Positions 13,737-18,931 of a stretch of 26,222 nt of DNA are shown piece after piece (positions within the stretch are counted from its first letter, which is position 1; each line of letters opens with the position of its first letter). Source of the DNA: a virus; the IMG/VR virus record IMGVR_UViG_3300005467_000035, positions 1 through 26,222 of that record. One strand, given 5' to 3'. The translations under genes were made by a program, and so were the position numbers. The notes beneath the pieces are model-generated. The model saw nothing but the letters and a program-made list of their open reading frames with translations, was not told where the DNA came from and did not search any database.

Positions 13737-13997
13737 ATGAAACGGATCATTGCAGGTTTAGCAGTGGCAGTGATGCTGGGCTTTGGGGCAGCCTGTAAGC
13801 AGCAAGCGACTGTGGCTAGCGCCGATGCACAGCAAGCCTCTGTGGAGCAGAAGGCGAAGCGGAATACAGTGGCAAAAGGATCGCATGAGTGTGGAGCGCC
13901 GACCAAAGCCGGTGGGCAGTGCAAGCGGCGGGTCAGCAACGGCGACGGGACCGATTCGGCGGTTGAAGCCAGGTGTTGGATGCATCGGGTGAAGTAA
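13737..13997 (+). CDS. Exported cysteine-cluster protein, possible lipoprotein (86 aa)
   Basis: An N-terminal signal (MKRIIAGLAVAVMLGFGAAC) has a weak lipobox, GAA-C, with Cys20 as the possible lipid site. The C-terminal half has a short metal-binding-like motif: CGAPTKAGGQCKRR, then RCWMHR. The order C-x-A-x-TKAG-x-QC-x-x-x...C-x-x-H matches the DUF5763-type cluster known from small phage and bacterial proteins. The combination of an export signal and this cluster is unusual. GGAGGG lies about seven bases before the ATG. It could be an envelope protein made early in infection; the function is not known. Confidence 0.7.
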   Translation: MKRIIAGLAVAVMLGFGAACKQQATVASADAQQASVEQKAKRNTVAKGSHECGAPTKAGGQCKRRVSNGDGTDSAVEARCWMHRVK

Positions 13998-14032
13998 GGC
14001 AAAGGGTTTTCTAGCGCGAAAGGGAGGGTCAA

Positions 14033-14290
14033 ATGGAGGACTGGGAAGACCAAGACAGGTTGTTAGTACGGGTTGGAGGCTCACATAAGCTGATGCAAAG
14101 GCAATATAGAGCTTTTGAGGCTGCGGGAATTCCAATCAGGGGCGTGGGGTCTGCTTCTCTGGGCAGTAAAGCTCAACACGCAATCATTCCAGATACAATA
14201 GAGGCTAGAGCATTGCTGAAACGAGTAAAGGGGAGCGTAGTTAGAGCGCAATGGTCATGGCTGAAAGTGGACAAGGGATTGCCAAGCTGA
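14033..14290 (+). CDS. Hypothetical protein (85 aa)
   Basis: The protein begins MEDWEDQDRLLVRVGGSHKL and continues with a helix (MQRQYRAFEAAGIPIRGVGS) and a basic C-terminal part (ARALLKRVKGSVVRAQWSWL). GGGAGGG is five bases before the ATG. I do not recognise a family. It stands in the early cluster of conserved and unknown genes after the repressor. Confidence 0.65.
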   Translation: MEDWEDQDRLLVRVGGSHKLMQRQYRAFEAAGIPIRGVGSASLGSKAQHAIIPDTIEARALLKRVKGSVVRAQWSWLKVDKGLPS

Positions 14291-14348
14291 AACGTGGATT
14301 GCAGCCTCAAAGGTTGCCGCTTGGCTTGCTTGTAGATTTGAGGGGAAT

Positions 14349-14358
14349 GGAGGGTTAG
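14349..14358 (+). promoter_or_regulatory. Ribosome binding site GGAGGGTTAG (first copy)
   Basis: The purine stretch GGAGGG lies in the right place before the ATG at 14362. The same ten bases recur before the gene at 14864 (14850-14859), and their exact complement occurs twice further on (15524-15533 and 16583-16592). Confidence 0.75.
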
Positions 14359-14361
14359 ATT

Positions 14362-14778
14362 ATGTCAACAGATTGGACCGGATACGAAAGAGTCTGGGGC
14401 GAGTTTCAGCCTAAGATAGAGGAGTTTATGAAAGAGCTTGCAGAGCTGTTTGGCTCTGAGGTCTGGGTTGATAACGGCGACGACTACGGGGTTAGGTTCA
14501 CCATTGGCGATAGCCAAAGCGATGATAGCATCGATGTGAGCTTGTCGCTGTGGGATTCGGGAGATTCCGATGACGGGATCTACGGCCAGCATGGTAACTG
14601 GGTGTTTGACATTGTGGAGGTCGGTGGGCGAATCATCGGAGGCATTACGCCCGAGAATTACACCGACCGCGTTTGGGTGGACTACTCAGACCTTGCGGAG
14701 TTTCGATTCCGGTTGAACGGGATCATTGACAGCAAGGATGACATTCTGAGAGTGCTGAATCAGAATGCGAAACAGTAG
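14362..14778 (+). CDS. Acidic hypothetical protein (138 aa)
   Basis: The protein begins MSTDWTGYERVWGEFQPKIE. About 29 of its 138 residues are Asp or Glu, against about 11 Lys or Arg, for a net charge near -18, with acidic runs such as NGDDYG, SDDSIDVS and DSGDSDDG. The middle is beta-rich (VRFTIGDSQ, SLSLWDSGD). This charge pattern is seen in phage DNA-mimic proteins and also in ordinary acidic proteins. It could bind a host DNA-binding protein, which is inference. GGAGGGTTAG precedes the ATG. Confidence 0.65.
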   Translation: MSTDWTGYERVWGEFQPKIEEFMKELAELFGSEVWVDNGDDYGVRFTIGDSQSDDSIDVSLSLWDSGDSDDGIYGQHGNWVFDIVEVGGRIIGGITPENYTDRVWVDYSDLAEFRFRLNGIIDSKDDILRVLNQNAKQ

Positions 14779-14849
14779 TTCCCTTTCTCGCGTCTTCGAC
14801 GCTGCGAGGCGGTGAGAATGTGGTAGGGTAGCGGCAGATTTTGAGGGTT

Positions 14850-14859
14850 GGAGGGTTAG
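14850..14859 (+). promoter_or_regulatory. Ribosome binding site GGAGGGTTAG (second copy)
   Basis: This site stands before the ATG at 14864 and is identical over ten bases to the site at 14349-14358. TTGAGGGTT just upstream makes it a doubled purine-rich region. Confidence 0.75.
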
Positions 14860-14863
14860 AACA

Positions 14864-15508
14864 ATGGAACATGCAATAGAGACATTCAAGCAGGACGGTT
14901 ACAAGATCAAGATTTATCAGGATGAAGATCCGATGAATCCCAGAGAGAACGATAACCTCTGTGTCATGGTGTGTGAACATAGACGCTATGAGCTGGGCGA
15001 CCGCACAGCGACGGAGACGGAGCTTGAAGCAGTGAGACGTGGAGGATTCGAGTTGTTGGAGCGGTATCTGAGAATGAAAGAGGGAGCTGTTTGCCTTGTG
15101 CCGCTGGGCTTGCTGGATCATAGCGGGCTGCATATGTGGACTGGAGGCGGCAGTCATTGGAGCGATAGTGCGGGCTGGGATAGTGGGACGGTCGGTTTTG
15201 CTTACATCACCAAGCAGAGAATGGTCGAGCTTTGCGGCACCGCTGACTATAAGACGGCTGATTTTGCAGGGACCGCGCAGCAGTGGGCAGAGAAGCAGAT
15301 CGACGGTGAGGTTGAGGAGTATGACCAGTATTTGAGGGGCGACGTTTACGGTTACGTCATCGAGGGCGAGGACGGCGAACACGTTGATAGCTGTTGGGGT
15401 TTCTTTGGATCGGATTATGTAGTCAAAGAGGCGAAGTCGGCGGCGAAGGCTCAACGGGCGCATGAGACTGAACAGGTTTACAAGCTGCAACAATGCTTGG
15501 CGTTGTAG
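14864..15508 (+). CDS. Conserved phage protein of unknown function (214 aa)
   Basis: I recognise the pattern from many phages: an N-terminal IKIYQDEDPMNPRENDNLCV, MVCEHRRYELGD, a central LVPLGLLDHSGLHMWTGG, then WDSGTVGFAYITKQRMVE and a C-terminal GDVYGYVIEG followed by VDSCWGFFGSDYV. The motif order DED-x-x-NPRE, HRRY-x-LGD, (I/L)-P-L-x-L-x-DHSG and WDSG-x-VG(F)-(A/I)Y is typical of this protein, which remains uncharacterised. It probably folds as one alpha/beta domain. It stands among early genes, which suggests an effect on the host or on replication. The start has a good ribosome binding site. Confidence 0.82.
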   Translation: MEHAIETFKQDGYKIKIYQDEDPMNPRENDNLCVMVCEHRRYELGDRTATETELEAVRRGGFELLERYLRMKEGAVCLVPLGLLDHSGLHMWTGGGSHWSDSAGWDSGTVGFAYITKQRMVELCGTADYKTADFAGTAQQWAEKQIDGEVEEYDQYLRGDVYGYVIEGEDGEHVDSCWGFFGSDYVVKEAKSAAKAQRAHETEQVYKLQQCLAL

Positions 15509-15516
15509 CTGGGATC

Positions 15517-15533
15517 GGAGGGACTAACCCTCC
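15517..15533 (+). promoter_or_regulatory. Hairpin GGAGGG / CCCTCC with anti-RBS sequence
   Basis: GGAGGG (15517-15522) pairs perfectly with CCCTCC (15528-15533) around ACTAA. The 3' arm with its flank, CTAACCCTCC (15524-15533), is the exact complement of the binding sites at 14349 and 14850. It lies just after the stop of the preceding gene and about 100 bases before the next start. Confidence 0.6.
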
Positions 15534-15583
15534 CGCTGGGCCGCGACAGCGTGAACAACGCGGGTTATTTCATCAGGTTATTG

Positions 15584-15610
15584 AGTCGTAGCCGAGATCG
15601 ACGCGGCACA
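15584..15610 (+). repeat. 27-bp direct repeat in a leader, copy 1
   Basis: The 27 bases starting AGTCGTAGCC and ending CGGCACA are repeated exactly at 16691-16717. Both copies lie just upstream of an ATG (25 bases before 15635 and 25 bases before 16743), in otherwise different leaders. They contain a GCCG/CGGC pair that could form a small stem. Confidence 0.85.
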
Positions 15611-15634
15611 TATTCTTAGATAGGAGCTAGTCCG

Positions 15635-16111
15635 ATGACAAAAGCAAAAAGCATCGAGAGACAGCAAGCAGTTGACGCCCTAAAAGAACAACTCCGGCCC
15701 GGCGATGTAGTTTATACGACACTGAAGCACGTTAGCCGCTCGGGGATGATGCGAAGCATCAACGTTCACCTGATTCGTGATAACCAGCCTCAATGGATTG
15801 CGCGACGTGTCGCCACGGCGATTGACTTCAGCTTTGACGATAAGCGCGGGTCAATTAAGGTGCAAGGATGCGGAATGGACATAGGGTTCGAGGTTGTTTA
15901 TAACCTTGGCCGCGTGCTATTCCCCAACGGGTTCGGTGAAAAGTGCAGCGAGTGCGATCAGCGGCCTACGAGCCCGGAACATGCCAAAGCGGTTAGAGTT
16001 GTCGGCTCTGTGGGCCATCACGTACATGCCTGTAAATTCCGTGGGCGCAACGGCGATCCTTCCGGCTGGGATAACGACGGTGGGTATGCCCTTCAGCAAT
16101 GTTGGATGTAG
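15635..16111 (+). CDS. Conserved phage protein of unknown function (158 aa)
   Basis: The pattern is one I know from many phages: LRPGDVVYTTLKHVSRSGMM, RSINVHLIRDNQPQWI, then a central KVQGCGMDIGFEVVYNLGRV, LFPNGF, and a C-terminal DNDGGYALQQCWM. The marks HVSRSGM-x-R-x-I, GCGMD-x-GF-x-VVY and GGYAL-x-(H/Q)-x-W(L/M) are conserved. A CSEC/H...C cluster (C-S-E-C, then HHVHAC) suggests an added zinc-binding insert. TAGGAG is nine bases before the ATG. The gene follows a long leader that carries copy 1 of the 27-bp repeat. It is uncharacterised. Confidence 0.82.
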   Translation: MTKAKSIERQQAVDALKEQLRPGDVVYTTLKHVSRSGMMRSINVHLIRDNQPQWIARRVATAIDFSFDDKRGSIKVQGCGMDIGFEVVYNLGRVLFPNGFGEKCSECDQRPTSPEHAKAVRVVGSVGHHVHACKFRGRNGDPSGWDNDGGYALQQCWM

Positions 16112-16123
16112 GGGGTTGAAGCT

Positions 16124-16225
16124 ATAATCGATCCTGAAATTGCAAACCTGGTCATCAAGGCTGCGATAGCAGCGGCTTTGTTGATTATTGCGGTTGGGTT
16201 GGTAACGTGGAGGGGAGAGAGATGA
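16124..16225 (+). CDS. Possible membrane peptide with a non-AUG start (33 aa)
   Basis: The frame reads IDPEIANLVIKAAIAAALLI, IAVGLVTWRGER and ends in a TGA that overlaps the next gene's ATG (ATGA). It looks like one transmembrane helix with a positively charged end. No ATG, GTG or TTG is usable at its 5' end; ATA at 16124, about eight bases after GGGGG, or ATC at 16127 would be the starts. The closing ATGA overlap is the same type used by many real genes here. The call is weak because non-AUG starts are rare. Confidence 0.3.
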   Translation: MIDPEIANLVIKAAIAAALLIIAVGLVTWRGER

Positions 16226-16557
16226 AGCTATACAAGATGCAGGTAGTTTTGACTAACGCTAAGGGAGATACAATTAGAACAGTTCCCGGAAAGTGCTTGG
16301 GCTTGTTGGCGGTAACGCCCACAGATGACAAACCTTCATCCCGGCGACGGAACATCACGCACATTCCTACAGGGTTCAAGCTCTGTCCCACGTTTGATAA
16401 CCAACAACAAGCGTTGGAGGCTTTGCCCAAGTGGGTAGATGCGGCTGATTGGAATTTTTTCAAGGCGCAAACCATCAGCGATGATGGGTTCAGTCATCGA
16501 GTGACGCCGGAAGCGCAAGCAGCATGGGAAGCCGTTAAAGCCGCCGGATTACGCTAG
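16222..16557 (+). CDS. Hypothetical protein (111 aa)
   Basis: From the ATG at 16222, with GGAGGGGAGAG immediately upstream, the protein begins MKLYKMQVVLTNAKGDTIRT. It continues with TVPGKCLGLLAVTPTDDK, a basic turn (SSRRRNITH), and a helical C-terminal end (EAQAAWEAVKAAGLR). A GTG at 16207 would add five residues. The function is unknown. Confidence 0.65.
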   Translation: MKLYKMQVVLTNAKGDTIRTVPGKCLGLLAVTPTDDKPSSRRRNITHIPTGFKLCPTFDNQQQALEALPKWVDAADWNFFKAQTISDDGFSHRVTPEAQAAWEAVKAAGLR

Positions 16558-16582
16558 GAATTGAGTTGACCGCCGCCGCCTA

Positions 16583-16592
16583 CTAACCCTCC
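16583..16592 (+). promoter_or_regulatory. Anti-RBS sequence CTAACCCTCC, copy 2
   Basis: CTAACCCTCC here is the exact complement of the ribosome binding sites GGAGGGTTAG at 14349 and 14850 and is identical to 15524-15533. It lies in the leader of the gene at 16743, next to a GCGGC-AAA-GCCGC hairpin. Confidence 0.55.
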
Positions 16593-16662
16593 GCGGCGCG
16601 GCAAAGCCGCTGGCCCATTCGTGGGAGAGTCCTGGATGGGCTGGCGGTCCCCTCGTGAGTAC

Positions 16663-16680
16663 AACGTTTGGGGAAACGTT
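16663..16680 (+). promoter_or_regulatory. Perfect 7-bp inverted repeat in a leader
   Basis: AACGTTT (16663-16669) and AAACGTT (16674-16680) flank a GGGG loop, ten bases before copy 2 of the 27-bp repeat. This may be an operator or an RNA hairpin. No T-run follows. Confidence 0.5.
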
Positions 16681-16690
16681 AATCCCTGCC

Positions 16691-16717
16691 AGTCGTAGCC
16701 GAGATCGACGCGGCACA
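16691..16717 (+). repeat. 27-bp direct repeat in a leader, copy 2
   Basis: This is an exact copy of the sequence at 15584-15610, again 25 bases before a start codon (16743). The sequences on both sides differ from copy 1, so the repeat itself seems to be under selection. Confidence 0.85.
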
Positions 16718-16742
16718 GACTAACTGACTAGGAGAATTAAAA

Positions 16743-17198
16743 ATGACAACAACAACAACAACCGAGACTGATCCTTCGATGGGCACCTTCTACGGACTTC
16801 GCGTGCCCTACAAGATGTGGGCCGCGCTTGGGCTCAGGGTTTCCGCGTCGTCCAACTGCGAGGCGCGGGTTGACGGGTGGGGCGGCTCAAACGGCGACCG
16901 CCAAGAAGCCTACATTTTCGAGCTGTGCGAGCGGGCAAAAGCAGACGGCTTCACTGACCCTACGGAGATAGTCCGCCGCGCAATCGTACTCTACGCTGAC
17001 GATCGTCCGGCGCGTGCCGCTACTGATTTGGCCGCTGCGATCCGCGCCGCCGCACACGCAGACCACGAAGCACTTACCAGTCTCGCTTCGGCAATCCGTA
17101 GCAGCGAGACTCAAACGGTGGTCGAGCGCATCGTCAGCCGGCTAAGTGAGCGCACGCAGTACGCCGTGCGCGCCCAGCTCAAACAGCGTCCCTTGTGA
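16743..17198 (+). CDS. Hypothetical protein (151 aa)
   Basis: The protein begins with a threonine run (MTTTTTTETDPSMGTFYGLR), then VPYKMWAALGLRVSASSNCE and a helical core, YIFELCERAKADGF, EIVRRAIVLYADD. The C-terminal half is an Ala-rich helix (ATDLAAAIRAAAHADHEAL, then QTVVERIVSRL). AGGAG lies about eight bases before the ATG. The leader of about 185 bases carries the second repeat copy, the second anti-RBS sequence and two hairpins, so expression is probably regulated. The family is not recognised. Confidence 0.65.
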   Translation: MTTTTTTETDPSMGTFYGLRVPYKMWAALGLRVSASSNCEARVDGWGGSNGDRQEAYIFELCERAKADGFTDPTEIVRRAIVLYADDRPARAATDLAAAIRAAAHADHEALTSLASAIRSSETQTVVERIVSRLSERTQYAVRAQLKQRPL

Positions 17199-17283
17199 CC
17201 CTTTCGCTTCTAGCGGGTTGAGCGTATCAGCCCGCTTCAACATGCATGGGAAGGGGAGACATGGAAGCAATGAGTACACGATT

Positions 17284-17613
17284 ATGATAAAAGGCAATCA
17301 ACATTTCATTCTACCAAGGCAACCGCTGGAAGGGGATGATCGGCCGCGAAATGCTTTTGGTTATCTCATTGGATTTGGAGAGGCTTACTCAGCTTACTAC
17401 AACGAGAGGGACAAACTTATGGAACAGCAACAGCAGCAACCGACGACTGATGTAGCAGAGACAACCGTTATGCAATGCCTTTCGAGGTTGCCCAGAATCA
17501 GGGTTCATGAGAGAACCGCGATGAGCCGGACGGTTCAGAGGCTTGCAGGTGAGAAGCGGTTGAACGTGAGGCAGGATCGAGAGGGAAGATGGTGGATAAG
17601 CAGGAGAGCATAA
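17284..17613 (+). CDS. Hypothetical protein with a winged-helix-like C-terminus (109 aa)
   Basis: From the ATG at 17284 the protein reads MIKGNQHFILPRQPLEGDDR, continues with an aromatic helix (NAFGYLIGFGEAYSAYYN), a Gln-rich linker (MEQQQQQPTT) and a C-terminal module, MQCLSRLPRIRVHERTAMSR, TVQRLAGEKRLNV, RQDREGRWWISRRA, shaped like a winged helix. A frame-shifted eight-residue leader (17261-17287) ends in an ATGA overlap with this start, which has no ribosome binding site of its own. An in-frame ATG at 17242 is the other option (123 residues). It may be a DNA-binding regulator. Confidence 0.55.
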   Translation: MIKGNQHFILPRQPLEGDDRPRNAFGYLIGFGEAYSAYYNERDKLMEQQQQQPTTDVAETTVMQCLSRLPRIRVHERTAMSRTVQRLAGEKRLNVRQDREGRWWISRRA

Positions 17614-17810
17614 TGGATAGACCAACTGGTAAATGGCGTTGTCGGGCCTGTGGCCAGATTTGTGACGGGGCCGATGTTTACATTGATCCTCGATGGCAAC
17701 GATACTACTGTGCAGACTTGTTCTGCGGAGGCACAGTTGATCGGGTAGAAACAGAGGAACGAGATGAGCAAAGGCGGCTGGATTGGGCTAGATCAAAAGG
17801 CAATCAATGA
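17613..17810 (+). CDS. Zinc-ribbon protein (65 aa)
   Basis: The ATG at 17613 overlaps the previous stop (TAATG) and has GGAG seven bases upstream; an in-frame ATG at 17589 would add eight residues. The protein has CRACGQICDGADVYIDPRW, then YYCADLFCGGTVDRVETEER. The four Cys in two pairs make a zinc-ribbon pattern, and the C-terminus is a charged helix. It starts a chain of four tiny coupled genes. The function is unknown. Confidence 0.7.
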   Translation: MDRPTGKWRCRACGQICDGADVYIDPRWQRYYCADLFCGGTVDRVETEERDEQRRLDWARSKGNQ

Positions 17811-17959
17811 TTTGGCTCTACTGTCTAACCTGTAACCAGGAGCTATGCTTTCCTGAGTGGTTGACCTTGGAGCAGTTCAAGGTTGAGCTGGGGAAGCACG
17901 GCTGTAAGGTGGTAAGGGTTAGATGGAGCGGGAGAATCGAAAGGCTGACGGTGCAATGA
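17807..17959 (+). CDS. Small CxxC protein (50 aa)
   Basis: The protein reads MIWLYCLTCNQELCFPEWLT, LEQFKVELGKHGCKVVRV, then a basic end (RWSGRIERLTVQ). A CxxC with further Cys residues (C6, C9, C14, C33) may bind zinc. It starts and stops through ATGA overlaps (17807-17810 and 17956-17959). It is too short for a family call, but the overlaps strongly support coding. Confidence 0.65.
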   Translation: MIWLYCLTCNQELCFPEWLTLEQFKVELGKHGCKVVRVRWSGRIERLTVQ

Positions 17960-18099
17960 TCTGTTGTTGTTGTAATGTTGCTGACGATAGAACCTTATAC
18001 TGGTTCATTGATCCAGAGACAGGCGAGCGATGCGCTGCTCATGCTGAATGTGGTGATGAACATGGGCTCGAAGAAGGCCAAGAGGCAGTTGACTTATGA
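17956..18099 (+). CDS. Small Cys-rich protein (47 aa)
   Basis: The protein begins with four adjacent cysteines, MICCCCNVADDRTLYWFIDP, and has CAAHAECGDEHGLEE in the middle, so Cys and His residues could bind zinc or another metal. The start and the end both use ATGA overlaps. It is the second of three tiny proteins made in sequence. The acidic C-terminal part is probably helical. The function is unknown. Confidence 0.65.
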   Translation: MICCCCNVADDRTLYWFIDPETGERCAAHAECGDEHGLEEGQEAVDL

Positions 18100-18275
18100 A
18101 TCCTGAGCAAGAGATCAAGCTGCTGCTAGATAAGGTTTTCGACTTGGCGTTGAAAGCGAATGCCACGTTGACGGTTTACAATGATGGAGTCGTTGTAACG
18201 GTTGCGGGCCGGTTCGTCGGATCGTGGGCGGGCCGGAAGGTTATTCAGTTGGCGGGTGGGAAGACGCCTGCGTAG
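18096..18275 (+). CDS. Hypothetical small protein (59 aa)
   Basis: The protein begins MNPEQEIKLLLDKVFDLALK, then a strand-rich part (ATLTVYNDGVVVTVAGRFVG) and a basic tail (AGRKVIQLAGGKTPA). The ATGA overlap with the upstream gene continues the coupled chain. The stop lies eight bases before the next ATG. I see no motif. Confidence 0.6.
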   Translation: MNPEQEIKLLLDKVFDLALKANATLTVYNDGVVVTVAGRFVGSWAGRKVIQLAGGKTPA

Positions 18276-18283
18276 GAGATGTG

Positions 18284-18580
18284 ATGGAAGATCAACACGG
18301 GAAGCACAGAGTTTGTAAGATAACTGCAAGGGGTCCGGTTGTACTGGATGCCCCGGTGGCTTTGTTTGACCCCATAGAGATTTGTGATGGCAATGGGAAA
18401 ATCACTCTCCAAATGATCGATGGGGAGCCTTTTCTTGTGCTTCAGAAATTTTGCGGTGAGTGCCAGACCTTGCTTCCAGTTATGATGCTTTTGACTCAGG
18501 ATGCGACTATAGAGCTATTGCATCTATGTGATTTGCTAATGGATACAGGAGAACTTCTATCTAAGATGCAGGAGGGCTAG
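18284..18580 (+). CDS. Hypothetical protein (98 aa)
   Basis: From the ATG at 18284 (TAGGAG upstream) the protein reads MEDQHGKHRVCKITARGPVV, then a beta-rich core (PVALFDPIEICDGN, ITLQMIDGEPFLVLQKFCGE) and a C-terminal helix (DATIELLHLCDLLMDTGELL). A CGEC pair around residue 70 with C11 may bind metal. No family is recognised. Confidence 0.6.
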   Translation: MEDQHGKHRVCKITARGPVVLDAPVALFDPIEICDGNGKITLQMIDGEPFLVLQKFCGECQTLLPVMMLLTQDATIELLHLCDLLMDTGELLSKMQEG

Positions 18581-18582
18581 AA

Positions 18583-18711
18583 ATGCTGAAACGACTACTA
18601 CAGAGATTGATTCGCCCGAGCTGTGACGGGGTGATATGGGAGAGAAACAAGTGGGGATTTATGAGGAGGAAGCTGAGCCTGCCTGAGCATATCAAGAGGA
18701 GTTGGAGCTAG
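18583..18711 (+). CDS. Small basic protein (42 aa)
   Basis: This gene reads MLKRLLQRLIRPSCDGVIWE, then RNKWGFMRRKLSLPEHIKRS. It is rich in Arg and Lys, with an amphipathic N-terminal helix. AGGAGG is eight bases before the ATG at 18583, a very good site, which supports coding. It is the last gene before the promoter of the RepA-like ATPase. The function is unknown. Confidence 0.65.
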   Translation: MLKRLLQRLIRPSCDGVIWERNKWGFMRRKLSLPEHIKRSWS

Positions 18712-18779
18712 TTGGAAAGTAACTATCCAGATTCCAGCCATACCTTTCACTTTTCTTGCTCCCTCTCAACTGATAGTTG

Positions 18780-18808
18780 TTGAGCCTTGACGTGGTTGGT
18801 AGTATTAT
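18780..18808 (+). promoter_or_regulatory. Promoter upstream of the RepA-like ATPase
   Basis: TTGAGC (18780-18785) and TATTAT (18803-18808) are separated by exactly 17 bases, matching sigma-70 boxes at four and five positions. It drives the replication block starting at 18932 and lies just upstream of a cluster of repeats. Confidence 0.6.
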
Positions 18809-18821
18809 CAACAAGACCAGC

Positions 18822-18900
18822 CTCATTGAGAACGTAGGGCCAGGGGCAGGTTCGACGGAACTTTGAGTTCCTGGCCCATCATTCAACCGGCCTCAATGAG
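18822..18900. promoter_or_regulatory. Paired CTCA-N-TGAG sites and nested inverted repeats
   Basis: CTCATTGAG (18822-18830) and CTCAATGAG (18892-18900) are 9-bp inverted repeats in similar contexts (GCCTCA-x-TGAGAA). Between them GGGCCAGG (18837-18844) pairs with CCTGGCCC (18870-18877), and GGAAC pairs with GTTCC around TTTGA (18857-18871). They could be operators or part of a replication origin beside the ATPase gene. Confidence 0.5.
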
Positions 18901-18931
18901 AATGGAATTACGTTCTTGCTGAGGTACTATC

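Noticed and set aside
14723-15493. 256-codon minus-strand frame
   Set aside because: It is antisense to the conserved 214-residue phage protein, whose sequence pattern is recognisable; the long antisense frame is a codon-usage shadow.
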